Program-made: the position numbers and the translations under genes | Assembly: GCA_016718805.1 (NCBI GenBank) | Contig: JADKCP010000001.1 | Coordinates: 744,001 to 808,000, forward strand | Source of the DNA: Bacteroidota bacterium | Lineage (GTDB): Bacteria; Bacteroidota; Bacteroidia; UBA4408 | Length of the DNA: 64,000 bases | Direction: 5' to 3' | In this document: positions 16,120-24,812 of the stretch, one piece after another | Position numbering within the stretch: the stretch's first letter is position 1 | Layout of the letters: each line of letters starts with the position of its first letter | Notes under the pieces: model-generated | What the model was told of the DNA's origin: nothing | The model's input: only the letters and a program-made list of their open reading frames with translations | Databases searched by the model: none

Positions 16120-18480
16120 ATGAAAAAACGAAGCCTGACTTTTTTAACATTCTTATTAGCGTGTTTTGCATTTGCCCAAGAGCCAACACAAACCATTCGT
16201 GGAAGTATTATCGACAATCAATCAAAAGCTCCATTAATTGGTGTTAGCGTTACAGTTTTAAACAGTTCTGAATTTAAAGGAAACGCCAGTGATATCGATG
16301 GAAATTTTCGACTCGAAAAAATTCCTGTAGGGCGTCAAAGTTTAAAATTTACTTATTTGGGATATCGTGAGCGGGTAGTTCAAGTTATGGTTACTAGTGG
16401 AAAGGAAACAGTTGTGACCATTGAAATGGAAGAATCGGTGATTCAAGGAAAGGAAGTTGTTATTACTGCCCAACAAGAAAAGACCAAAGCAATTAATGAA
16501 ATGGCAACGGTTAGTGCCCGTTCGTTTACCATTGAAGAAACAAGTCGCTATGCAGGAAGCCGCAATGATCCGGCTCGTATGGCAGCCAACTATGCTGGTG
16601 TAAGCGGAGCAAACGATTCACGAAACGATATTATTATTCGTGGAAATTCTCCACAAGGTGTGTTGTGGAGGTTGAATGGTATTGATATTCCCAATCCAAA
16701 TCATTTTGGTTCATTGGGTTCAACAGGAGGACCGGTTGGAATTTTAAATAACAATGTGCTGGATAACTCCGATTTTATGACGGGTGCTTTTCCTGCTGAA
16801 TATGGAAATGCACTTGCAGGTGTTTTTGATTTACGCATGCGTGCAGGTAATAACGAAAAGCATGAACACATGTTTCAACTTGGCTTTACCGGTTTTGAAG
16901 GTGGTATTGAAGGACCTTTTTCAAAAAAAAGTAAAGCATCTTATCTTGTTAATTACCGCTATTCATCACTAGCGGTGTTTCAAGCCATGGGTGCTAATTT
17001 TGGAACCGGTGCAGCTGTACCTCAGTATCAAGACATCTCTTTTAAATTTGACTTACCTACTGCCAAGGCAGGTAAATTCAGCATCTTTGGAGTTGGAGGC
17101 TTAAGCTACATTGAATTTTTGGACAGCAAAAAGGACAGCACTGCGAAAGATTTTTATAGCACTTCAGGAACAGATACTTACTTTGGGTCGAACATGGGTG
17201 TGGTTGGACTACAACATGTATATTCTTTTTCAACCAACACTTATGGTAAATTTAATTTATCTGCTTCAGGATTTTCAACTAAAATAAAACAGGATTCATT
17301 GAGCACATTTGACAGAACTCCGATCGCGTATTATGGAAATACATCGGCAAATACTAAACTCAGTATGAATTATGTTTTGGTAAAAAAGTTCAATGCAAAA
17401 AATACTTTGAAGAGTGGAATATATATTGATAAATTAATGTACTCACTTAAAGATAGTGTGTTCGATTCGCCGGTGTATCAGCGATTGCGCAATAGCAGTG
17501 GCGACGGATTTTTATACCAAGCATACACACAATGGTTGCACAAATTTTCAGACAAGTTAACCGGAAATATGGGCTTGCATTTCCAACAATTATCCATAAA
17601 CTCAAGTTATGCAATTGAACCGCGTTTGGGTGTAAAATGGGAATTCAAAGAAGGCCAATCCATCAATGTTGGAGCCGGTATGCACAGCCAAATGCAAACG
17701 ATTTTTACCTATTTTGATGAAACGTATTTGCCGGCTACTAACCAACGCATACTCACCAACAAACAATTAGATTTATCGCGCAGTAACCAGTTGGTTGTGG
17801 GTTACGACAATGCCTTTACTAAAAGCATGCGTATAAAAGCAGAAGCATATTACCAGTATTTATACGATATTCCGGTTACTCAAAATTCGAGTTATTATTC
17901 GGTGGTGAATGCCGGTGCCGATTTTAACAATCCTTCCATTGATAGTTTGGTAAATAAGGGCACCGGTACAAACCTAGGTATTGAATTAACACTTGAAAAA
18001 TTCTTTAGTAAGGGATATTATTATTTGCTTACCGCCTCCTTGTTTGATAGTAAGTACAAAGGAAGTGATGGAATAGAAAGGAATACAGCATTTAATGGAA
18101 ACTATACCGTAAATGCACTTGGTGGAAAAGAATTTGCCATTTCTAAAAAATCGGTTATTTGCATCGACGGGAAAGTAACCTATGCAGGAGGGAAGCGCGA
18201 AGTTCCTATCGACTTGGATGCTTCAAATGCTCAAGGTAGTGCTGTATATATTGAAAACAAAGCCTATGATACTAAGTTGAAAGATTATTTTAGAACCGAT
18301 ATTAAAATTTCATATAAACTGAATGGGCGCAGAATTACACAGGAATTTTCAGTGGATGTGCAAAATATTACCAATTCAAAAAATATATTTCAGCGTACTT
18401 ACGATGCGCAAAATAAAGAGTTGCGTACCGAGTATCAAATGGGTTTATTTGTAATTCCTCAGTACCGAATTTTGTTTTAA
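16120..18480 (+). CDS. TonB-dependent receptor with carboxypeptidase-regulatory-like N-terminal domain
   Basis: A 786-residue outer-membrane receptor. Residues 1-19 are a signal peptide (FLLACFAFA-Q). A CarboxypepD_reg-like domain covers about 23-110 (IRGSIIDNQSKAPLIGVSVTV ... GNFRLEKIPVGRQSLKF). The plug domain follows from about 125 to 235 (RNDIIIRGNSPQGVLWRLNG, FGSLGSTGGPVGILNNN). The rest is a beta-barrel ending in an aromatic residue (VIPQYRILF), as expected for BAM-assembled barrels. No SusD partner is adjacent. The gene is followed after 10 bases by a LytS-type kinase and a LytTR regulator, which suggests shared control. The ligand is unknown. Confidence 0.88.
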   Translation: MKKRSLTFLTFLLACFAFAQEPTQTIRGSIIDNQSKAPLIGVSVTVLNSSEFKGNASDIDGNFRLEKIPVGRQSLKFTYLGYRERVVQVMVTSGKETVVTIEMEESVIQGKEVVITAQQEKTKAINEMATVSARSFTIEETSRYAGSRNDPARMAANYAGVSGANDSRNDIIIRGNSPQGVLWRLNGIDIPNPNHFGSLGSTGGPVGILNNNVLDNSDFMTGAFPAEYGNALAGVFDLRMRAGNNEKHEHMFQLGFTGFEGGIEGPFSKKSKASYLVNYRYSSLAVFQAMGANFGTGAAVPQYQDISFKFDLPTAKAGKFSIFGVGGLSYIEFLDSKKDSTAKDFYSTSGTDTYFGSNMGVVGLQHVYSFSTNTYGKFNLSASGFSTKIKQDSLSTFDRTPIAYYGNTSANTKLSMNYVLVKKFNAKNTLKSGIYIDKLMYSLKDSVFDSPVYQRLRNSSGDGFLYQAYTQWLHKFSDKLTGNMGLHFQQLSINSSYAIEPRLGVKWEFKEGQSINVGAGMHSQMQTIFTYFDETYLPATNQRILTNKQLDLSRSNQLVVGYDNAFTKSMRIKAEAYYQYLYDIPVTQNSSYYSVVNAGADFNNPSIDSLVNKGTGTNLGIELTLEKFFSKGYYYLLTASLFDSKYKGSDGIERNTAFNGNYTVNALGGKEFAISKKSVICIDGKVTYAGGKREVPIDLDASNAQGSAVYIENKAYDTKLKDYFRTDIKISYKLNGRRITQEFSVDVQNITNSKNIFQRTYDAQNKELRTEYQMGLFVIPQYRILF

Positions 18481-18490
18481 TTAGCAGTAC

Positions 18491-19513
18491 ATGCAACCTA
18501 TAGAAGAGCCAAAAGATAAATGGGCCAGAATAATTTTTATTCCGGTAATGGGATTGTTGGTGATGCTTTTGTTCGACAAAAGGGAATATACCTCCAATGC
18601 GAACTTGGTACTGATAAATGCGCTAGTTTCTGTTTTTTCAACCTTTATACTTTGGCAGGGTAACCGGTATATTGTTATTTTATTACGAAATAAATTCTCC
18701 GATTATCGCGATGTGTTGCAGCGAATCGTATGGCAATTAATTGCCAGTACGTTGTTTTCATTGTGCGCAAGTAACCTAATTTATTTCAGCTTAATGCAGC
18801 TGTTTCCACAGTTTCCTTTGTGCAACGACGACCGAGTTTTTATGTCGCAACTAAGCTTAATTCTTACCTTTTTGGTAATTGCAATTTATGAAGGAACTTA
18901 TTACTTTGGAAAATGGAAGGAAGCATTGCTACACGGTGAAGAATTGAAACGTCAGCAAATAAGTGCGCAATTTGAAACACTTAAAACCCAAGTTAATCCG
19001 CATTTTTTATTCAATAGCTTAAATACACTTACTGCGCTCATCGAAGAAAATCCTGATTTAGCGGTTCGTTTTGTAGCGCAGCTTTCGCAAGTGTATCGCT
19101 ATGTTTTACAAAGTAAAGACAAGGAAACCGTGGAGTTAAAAACGGAATTGGAATTTACCGAATCCTATATTTTTTTATTGCGCTATCGTTTTGAAAGTAA
19201 CTTGAAAGTAAGCATACAACTCGATGAAAAATATTTGAAAAAATCAGTTGCTCCGCTTGCGCTACAAATGCTAATTGAAAATGCAATAAAGCACAATGTT
19301 GTTTCGGCCGATAAACCACTTCTTATTGACATCTATATCGAAAACGAAAAATACGTTGTAGTAAAAAACAATTTGCAACTCAAAAATAATTTTGAGCAAA
19401 ACAATGGATTGGGATTGCCCAACATACTGAAACGATATTCCTATCTTTCACAAATTGAACCTCGAATTGAACAAACAGAAACCTATTTTAAAGTGCTATT
19501 ACCTTTATTGTAA
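18491..19513 (+). CDS. LytS-type sensor histidine kinase
   Basis: A 340-residue inner-membrane kinase. About four hydrophobic segments lie in residues 13-140 with no recognisable periplasmic sensor domain. A short coiled linker follows, then the His_kinase signature QVNPHFLFNSLNTL with phospho-acceptor His171. The ATPase part has the N-box LIENAIKHN and a shortened G-box GLGLPNILKR, as in the LytS/YehU class. The stop codon TAA directly abuts the ATG of the response regulator (TAAATG), so the two are surely co-translated. It probably relays a membrane signal to the regulator at 19514. The signal is unknown. Confidence 0.9.
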   Translation: MQPIEEPKDKWARIIFIPVMGLLVMLLFDKREYTSNANLVLINALVSVFSTFILWQGNRYIVILLRNKFSDYRDVLQRIVWQLIASTLFSLCASNLIYFSLMQLFPQFPLCNDDRVFMSQLSLILTFLVIAIYEGTYYFGKWKEALLHGEELKRQQISAQFETLKTQVNPHFLFNSLNTLTALIEENPDLAVRFVAQLSQVYRYVLQSKDKETVELKTELEFTESYIFLLRYRFESNLKVSIQLDEKYLKKSVAPLALQMLIENAIKHNVVSADKPLLIDIYIENEKYVVVKNNLQLKNNFEQNNGLGLPNILKRYSYLSQIEPRIEQTETYFKVLLPLL

Positions 19514-20266
19514 ATGAACATAGTTATTGTTGAAGATGAAGTAGCTGCTGCTCGAAGACTTCAAAAATTAATTAGTGAATTAGTTCCGCAAGCCAATTTG
19601 TTGGCGCACTTCGAAAGTGTTGAAGATACAGTTAATTGGTGCCTTCAAAACCCACATCCGGATTTGTTTTTTATGGATATTCAATTGGCCGATGGACTTA
19701 GTTTCGAAATTTTTGAGCATGTTTCAATTAATGCACCCGTTATTTTTACCACTGCTTTTGATGAATATGCAATTAAAGCGTTCACAGTAAACAGTATTGA
19801 TTATTTATTAAAACCCATTGAGCGAAATTTGCTGGAGCGCTCGTTAAATAAATTTAATGCTACTGCAAAGAATGAAAATGAAAAATTAAGAACTATAGTT
19901 GCTGAGATTCTTTCAACCCGCAAAAATTTCAGAGATCGATTTTTGGTGCGAAAAGGTGATGCGTATTATCCACTAATGCTTAATGAAATTGCATATTTCT
20001 ACGCCGAAGAAAAGGTGGTGTTTGCAAAAACGAAACAAAACCAACGCGCACTTATCGACTTTACAATGGATTCGTTGGAAAGGTGTTTGAACCCAGCTTT
20101 GTTTTTTAGAGCCAATCGTAGCTTTATAATTTCTATCGATTCAATAAGTAAAGTTACGCCTGGTTTTAATGGTAAGTTAAACGCAAGTGTACAACCGGGG
20201 CAGGAACACGAAATAGTAATTTCACGGGAACGAGCACCCGATTTTAAAAACTGGTTAGGAAAATAG
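19514..20266 (+). CDS. LytTR-family response regulator
   Basis: A 250-residue DNA-binding response regulator. The receiver domain covers about 1-120, with acidic pocket VEDE, phospho-acceptor Asp55 in LFFMDIQLADG, and the conserved Lys in DYLLKPI. A C-terminal LytTR domain covers about 140-250 (FLVRKGDAYYPL ... FFRANRSFIISIDSI). LytTR proteins bind pairs of short direct repeats. It forms one operon with the kinase (0-base gap) and the TonB-dependent receptor. Likely targets are local, but no repeat pair was recognised upstream of 16120. Confidence 0.92.
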   Translation: MNIVIVEDEVAAARRLQKLISELVPQANLLAHFESVEDTVNWCLQNPHPDLFFMDIQLADGLSFEIFEHVSINAPVIFTTAFDEYAIKAFTVNSIDYLLKPIERNLLERSLNKFNATAKNENEKLRTIVAEILSTRKNFRDRFLVRKGDAYYPLMLNEIAYFYAEEKVVFAKTKQNQRALIDFTMDSLERCLNPALFFRANRSFIISIDSISKVTPGFNGKLNASVQPGQEHEIVISRERAPDFKNWLGK

Positions 20267-20280
20267 AAAGCAAGCTGCAG

Positions 20281-21243
20281 CTATTGATAAGCAGGACAAA
20301 TTTCACGCGGTTTATCAATACCATCTTTCGACTTACACAATTTAAAATGCAGCATTACTTCGTGGGTATTATTGCTGGCAATTTTAATTTTAGAAGTGTT
20401 GTAATCGTAAGCATAACTCAAGTAAATAAATTTCCCCATTTTAATTCTAAACATGGCCGAAGCGCCATCTATTAAACGATAGGATACCCCTAAGTCAAAC
20501 TTATCGTAATAGTCATATAAAAAATTAAAATCAACACCGGGTGCGCCATAAGGCGTGTATTTTAGCATTATTGAAGGTATCAACGAAAAGGATTTGTCTT
20601 GCGACAACCATCGATAACCGGCATTTAAATAAAAGTGACGTGTAAGTTTGCTGTTAATACCGTAAACTTTTGTTAGTGAATTTCCAATTACATTCTTAAT
20701 TGATAAACCGGCATAAGCATTATCGTTATGAATCCATATACCGGGATTTATATCCGGAAAAATAAATTTAGTTTTTGAAGCTGTAATAGCATTGTCGGTT
20801 TGTGAAGCAGTTATTACAGCATTTTTATCGTAATTATACATCATTGTTCCGGCAAAGAGTCCAATTGATAAATAAGTTTCTTTCACCATCGTACGGTGGT
20901 AAGCATAATTTAAATAGAAACCGGTATAACGTGTCGGCCCTGTTTGATCGTTTTCGAGATATAATCCGGTACTTGAATAACCTTTACGGAAATTTCTATT
21001 TCGTGGAGGAATCGCAGCTTGAATACTTAAAAACTCCGAAACGGGATTGCCTTCAAATCCCACCCACTGATTGCGGTACCCAATTTTAGCAGCCATGCAT
21101 TTTGGATCACCCGGTGCAGCAGGATTAATACCAAAATGATTAAACGTATACATGGTATATTGCGCCAACTGTTGCGCCTTTGTAGGGATAGATAATCCTA
21201 TACAAAAGCTGAGAATAAAAAGGAAGCCGAACAGTCTTTGCAT
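20281..21243 (-). CDS. PorP/SprF family type IX secretion membrane protein
   Basis: A 320-residue outer-membrane protein. A signal peptide ends at TKA-Q (about residue 23). The mature N-terminus has the family pattern QLAQYTMYTFNHFGINPAAPG, followed by GYRNQWVGFEGNP. The remainder is amphipathic beta-strand, consistent with a PorP/SprF barrel. In Flavobacterium johnsoniae SprF is needed to export the adhesin SprB, encoded next to it. Here the gene starts one base after the stop of a CHU_C-domain protein, so the pair looks like a dedicated cargo and partner unit. Not every PorP/SprF paralogue is essential for T9SS. Confidence 0.9.
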   Translation of the reverse strand: MQRLFGFLFILSFCIGLSIPTKAQQLAQYTMYTFNHFGINPAAPGDPKCMAAKIGYRNQWVGFEGNPVSEFLSIQAAIPPRNRNFRKGYSSTGLYLENDQTGPTRYTGFYLNYAYHRTMVKETYLSIGLFAGTMMYNYDKNAVITASQTDNAITASKTKFIFPDINPGIWIHNDNAYAGLSIKNVIGNSLTKVYGINSKLTRHFYLNAGYRWLSQDKSFSLIPSIMLKYTPYGAPGVDFNFLYDYYDKFDLGVSYRLIDGASAMFRIKMGKFIYLSYAYDYNTSKIKIASNNTHEVMLHFKLCKSKDGIDKPREICPAYQ

Positions 21244-21244
21244 A

Positions 21245-22342
21245 TTATTTAATTATGGTAATTGAACCGGCATATTTTTTTGGTTTTCCTTCAGCATCTT
21301 TTTTCTTAATATCAATTACATAATAATAAGTTGCTGCTGGAAGCGACAGCCCATTAAAGGTGCCATTCCATTCAGTTCCATCTTCGTATCCATTTTGATG
21401 AAACACACGCTGACCCCATCGTGTGTAAATCCATACTTCACATTCATCAAAAGTTGCCAAGCCATTTATTTCCCACACATCATTATCTCCATCTCCATTC
21501 GGTGTAAAAGTATTTGGTATTGTAATTTCAGGTATTACGGTAATAATAACTTCGTCGGTACATTCAGTACATGTGGAAGCATTAAAAACCCGAATAGTGT
21601 ATTTGTGAATTCCTGCAGGAGGTGTTGCAGTGGGATTATCCGAAGCAGTATCCGATAGAAAGTTAGAAGGCTCCCAGGATACTACTCCTTCTCCAACTCC
21701 ATTGATATAAGCACTTTCTCCTTCAAATATGGTGGCATCATCACCGGCATTGCAACTGCCTCCTGAAAATACCTGATTCTTTACAGTTAAACCATCAGCC
21801 TTAAATTGACAGCCAGCTCCATCGGTAATTGTCATGGAGTAGGTACCAATAGGAACTGAGGTAAAATTTCCGGTTGAATTGGTTATTCCATTTGATAAAG
21901 CATAGGTAAATGGTCCGGTACCTGTAGTATTTGCCACTATAATTTTACCGTCAATGCCATTACAGGTACTTGGTGAAAAAGTATTAATTGAAGGAGAGGT
22001 TATATGTCCGATAGAGGCAATGGTAATAAATAAACTATCGCTACAGTTTGCATTATCACTAACTCGCAAAAGGTATTTTCCGGCTCCCAAAAACTGAAAA
22101 TTACCCGAAGTGTTGGTTTGGCCGTTTAAAGTCAATTGGTAAGGTCCGGTACCTCCAAGTGTAGTAATATCCACCAATAAACTACCGTCATTGTTATTGC
22201 AAGTAGCATCGGTTTTGGTAATAACAGGATTGCCCAGTATAGGACCACAACTCGCAAAAAGATACGGTTGCAACACTAATAGTTGTCCTAAAACTAAAAG
22301 GATCAGGATGAAAAAAAACTGCTTGCTGAATTTTAGATTCAT
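21245..22342 (-). CDS. Secreted protein with SprB-like repeats and CHU_C / T9SS type B sorting domain
   Basis: A 365-residue exported protein from the ATG at 22342. An upstream TTG at 22354 overlaps the promoter box and is not used. After the signal peptide (to about residue 29) come two SprB-like repeats with the signatures C-NN-DGSL and C-NGIDGKI, each with G.GPY.(L/Y)...NG and PIGTYSMTI-type ends. A short Ig-like part follows, then the gliding-motility C-terminal domain (IPNTFTPNGDGDNDVWEI, IYTRWGQRVF, W-NGT). That end is a T9SS type B signal, which normally attaches the protein to the surface. It is immediately followed by the PorP/SprF gene, like the sprB-sprF pair but much shorter. Confidence 0.88.
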   Translation of the reverse strand: MNLKFSKQFFFILILLVLGQLLVLQPYLFASCGPILGNPVITKTDATCNNNDGSLLVDITTLGGTGPYQLTLNGQTNTSGNFQFLGAGKYLLRVSDNANCSDSLFITIASIGHITSPSINTFSPSTCNGIDGKIIVANTTGTGPFTYALSNGITNSTGNFTSVPIGTYSMTITDGAGCQFKADGLTVKNQVFSGGSCNAGDDATIFEGESAYINGVGEGVVSWEPSNFLSDTASDNPTATPPAGIHKYTIRVFNASTCTECTDEVIITVIPEITIPNTFTPNGDGDNDVWEINGLATFDECEVWIYTRWGQRVFHQNGYEDGTEWNGTFNGLSLPAATYYYVIDIKKKDAEGKPKKYAGSITIIK

Positions 22343-22351
22343 TTTAGTTAA

Positions 22352-22359
22352 CAAACTTA
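22352..22359 (-). promoter_or_regulatory. -7 promoter box of the CHU_C gene
   Basis: TAAGTTTG on the minus strand (plus strand CAAACTTA) matches TAnnTTTG. Its last base lies 9 bases before the ATG at 22342, so the leader would be only a few bases long. It sits in the gap after the esterase gene and may start the CHU_C-PorP transcript on its own. Confidence 0.5.
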
Positions 22360-22381
22360 CTATTCAATTGCTAAAGATAAT

Positions 22382-23818
22382 TTATTTTTTAACGAAAATG
22401 GTAGAACTTTTAAACGCACTATTGTTAATTTGGATAGTGTAAATTCCTTTTCTAAAATTACGTAAATCAATTTCCTGATCTGTTTTTAATTTTCTTTTCA
22501 AAATTGTACGTCCGTTTGCATTTTTGATTTCCATATACATGCCCGAATTCGCATCGTTTACATGAATCAGCAATTTGTTTTTAACTTGTGTTGAATCAAT
22601 ACTAAATGGGGCTACTGATTTTTTGAGTTCTTCTGCAGTTGGGGGTGCAAATAACCAACGATAGGCATCTGCAAATTCACGCTTCCAAAACCATTCACTG
22701 TGGGTGCCATCATTTTTTATTTCGCATTGCAATTCAAATTTGTTAAATCCATTTTTTAATAAGGAATCGCGCATGTTATAAGTTTCCTGCACTTGGCTTG
22801 AACTTTCAAGTACACCACTTAATAAGTAAAGTTTTGAACTTCGGGTATGCACTGAATTGCGAGGCAAGCTATATATTGAATCAGCAATCCAAAGTACGGG
22901 TGAAAAAATTCCGAATTTTGAAAAAATGCTGTCCTTTTTTAATGCAGTGTATAAGGTCGCTAAGGCTCCTAAACTGCTGCCCATCATTGCAGTATTCGAC
23001 CTTTCGGATTGAGTTCGATAAAGTAAATCAATTGTTGGTTTTAAGCGCTTCGTTATAAAAGTTAAATATTCATCGGTTTCACCACCCCCCAACTCTTTAT
23101 TTTGCCAAGGTAAGTATTCATCATAGCGTTCGGCTTCAGCATTGTCAATGCCTACTACAATCACTCCTTTATCACCTTTTTCAAACAACTCATTCAATGT
23201 TTCATCTACTTCCCATTCGCCATTTTTAGCTGTGCTGTCGCAAAATAAATTTTGACCGTCGTGCATATAAATTACCGGATACCTTTTTGTTGGCTCCTGG
23301 TAATAATCCGGAGGTAAGTACAACCATATTCTTCTTGTCTTTTTTTGCTCATTCATTGGAAAGTTATCGCTAAAAACAAAATAGGAATTGTCTTTTTTTG
23401 ATGAAGCAATGCAGTTAGTTGAGTTCCATCTATCTATTTTGAAATCGATGGTTGTATCGCGCATAGCAACAAGCATACGGTTGCTAATATCGGCTCCATT
23501 AGCTGCCATTTCGGAGCATTCCCAGTTTCCTAACGTGAACTTAAATTCGTACGGTTTATTGCGCAAGGGCAACTGTATAGAGTAAATACCATAGGCTTCT
23601 TTTCGCAATCGATAAATTGAATCGTTTGCCATCCAATTATTAAAATTGCCCGAAATAAAGAGGCTACTATTTGCAGGAGTATTTTCAGGCAAGGAAACAA
23701 TGCGAATGCTAATTTGCGCTGTAACAGAGTTCAAAAGTGCCACCAATAACAATATACCGGTTAACTTAATTTTGATGAAAGAATCCAATTTTTTGAGTTC
23801 GATAGTTAGCTTATTCAC
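22382..23818 (-). CDS. Secreted esterase-D-like alpha/beta hydrolase with T9SS sorting domain
   Basis: A 478-residue exported hydrolase. The frame opens with GTG at 23818; a TTG ten codons later is also possible, and no ATG precedes the signal peptide (LTGILLLVALLNSVTA-Q). Residues about 36-130 form an E-set/CBM48-like domain (SLFISGNFNNW). The esterase domain follows (PF00756-like): VIYMHDGQNLF, VVGIDN, nucleophile motif MMGSSLGALAT, and a late GTHSEWFW with the likely catalytic His. The tail is a T9SS type A-like domain (NGRTILKR, GIYTIQINN, FVKK). Relatives hydrolyse feruloyl, acetyl or siderophore esters; the substrate is unknown. It lies 8 bases downstream of the small membrane protein gene. 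Confidence 0.82.
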   Translation of the reverse strand: MNKLTIELKKLDSFIKIKLTGILLLVALLNSVTAQISIRIVSLPENTPANSSLFISGNFNNWMANDSIYRLRKEAYGIYSIQLPLRNKPYEFKFTLGNWECSEMAANGADISNRMLVAMRDTTIDFKIDRWNSTNCIASSKKDNSYFVFSDNFPMNEQKKTRRIWLYLPPDYYQEPTKRYPVIYMHDGQNLFCDSTAKNGEWEVDETLNELFEKGDKGVIVVGIDNAEAERYDEYLPWQNKELGGGETDEYLTFITKRLKPTIDLLYRTQSERSNTAMMGSSLGALATLYTALKKDSIFSKFGIFSPVLWIADSIYSLPRNSVHTRSSKLYLLSGVLESSSQVQETYNMRDSLLKNGFNKFELQCEIKNDGTHSEWFWKREFADAYRWLFAPPTAEELKKSVAPFSIDSTQVKNKLLIHVNDANSGMYMEIKNANGRTILKRKLKTDQEIDLRNFRKGIYTIQINNSAFKSSTIFVKK

Positions 23819-23826
23819 AAAGAAAA

Positions 23827-24186
23827 TTACAAAGTGTATTTAAAGCACATAGTAACAAATGGTGTAAAACTAAAAAAGTAAAATTTGAAGGGGTGGTAAA
23901 TTAGTAATACTGAATTTTTCATCGAGTTTGAACCATCAAACAAAGAAAATTTAAAAAGATTTTCGGCGGCGCTAATAGTACTATTTGAAAAGCTCAAGTG
24001 GGATTTATTTAAAAATCCATAAGAATCGTTGCCCGCGACTTGTTCAATGGATGCAACCTTAGTAGCAATGCTTGATGTAGTGTAACATTGCGTTGTGTTC
24101 GAGTGCATAAAGAAAATCAATGAGCTCACCGACAGTACCAAAAGCAATCCTAAAATTACTAACTGAACTTTGTTTTTTGTTGACAT
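23827..24186 (-). CDS. Small hypothetical membrane-anchored protein
   Basis: A 119-residue ORF with an ATG start. Residues 8-27 are a strong hydrophobic segment (VILGLLLVLSVSSLIFF), which could be a signal anchor. The rest is serine-rich and ends in an aromatic, hydrophobic tail (FKFYFFSFTPFVTMCF). No family is recognised. Its stop is 8 bases before the esterase start and its start is 27 bases from the DUF3109 gene, so it fits the local operon pattern. Coding is plausible, but the odd C-terminus leaves room for doubt. Confidence 0.45.
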   Translation of the reverse strand: MSTKNKVQLVILGLLLVLSVSSLIFFMHSNTTQCYTTSSIATKVASIEQVAGNDSYGFLNKSHLSFSNSTISAAENLFKFSLFDGSNSMKNSVLLIYHPFKFYFFSFTPFVTMCFKYTL

Positions 24187-24213
24187 AATTAATCTACTGC
24201 AAATTGATTAAAC

Positions 24214-24795
24214 TTATTTTTTAAGTAAAGATTTTTTTTCCTCTGCAACTAACTCCAATTGCTTGTACCAAGCCTTACCATATTTACGAACCAAAGGCTC
24301 TTTTAAAAATTTATATACTGGCACATCTAATTTTTCGCCACACGAACAAGCAGGTTTACACACATCCCATTCCTGATAATTAACGGCATCAAATTCCTTG
24401 TACTTGGTTATTCGCACAGGATATAAATGGCATGACACCGGTTTTTTAAATTTTATTTTACCATCATAATACGCCTTTTCAATTGCGCATTTTGCAATGC
24501 TGTCTTCAAATATTACGAAAGCACAGTGTTTTACTCCATCTACCAAAGGGGTTACTAAATCGCCATCGCTATCAATTAAAGCTACTCCCGATTTTTTAAT
24601 TTCCTTTATTCCTTCCTTGTTCATATAAGGAATTACTTCAGGTAAAATTGAGGTAAGGATTGCTTCTTCTTCTGGTTCCAAAGGAGCACCTGAATCACCG
24701 GCAACACAACACTCGCCTTTACATGCAGCTAAATCGCACACAAATTTGCGTTCCAATAAATCATCCGATACAAGTGTTTTATCAATAGCTATCAT
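24214..24795 (-). CDS. DUF3109 family cysteine-rich protein
   Basis: A 193-residue cytoplasmic protein of the DUF3109 family, related to YkgJ-type zinc/iron-binding proteins. Cysteines are arranged as FVCDLAACKGECCVAGDSG near the N-terminus, KHCAF and AKCAIEKAY in the middle, then SCHLYPVRIT and DVCKPACSCG. They form a likely metal or Fe-S cluster site. The function is unknown. It starts 17 bases after the reprolysin gene and may be co-transcribed with it, although the family is found in many unrelated contexts. Confidence 0.85.
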   Translation of the reverse strand: MIAIDKTLVSDDLLERKFVCDLAACKGECCVAGDSGAPLEPEEEAILTSILPEVIPYMNKEGIKEIKKSGVALIDSDGDLVTPLVDGVKHCAFVIFEDSIAKCAIEKAYYDGKIKFKKPVSCHLYPVRITKYKEFDAVNYQEWDVCKPACSCGEKLDVPVYKFLKEPLVRKYGKAWYKQLELVAEEKKSLLKK

Positions 24796-24812
24796 TCTCA
24801 GTTCGATAACTA

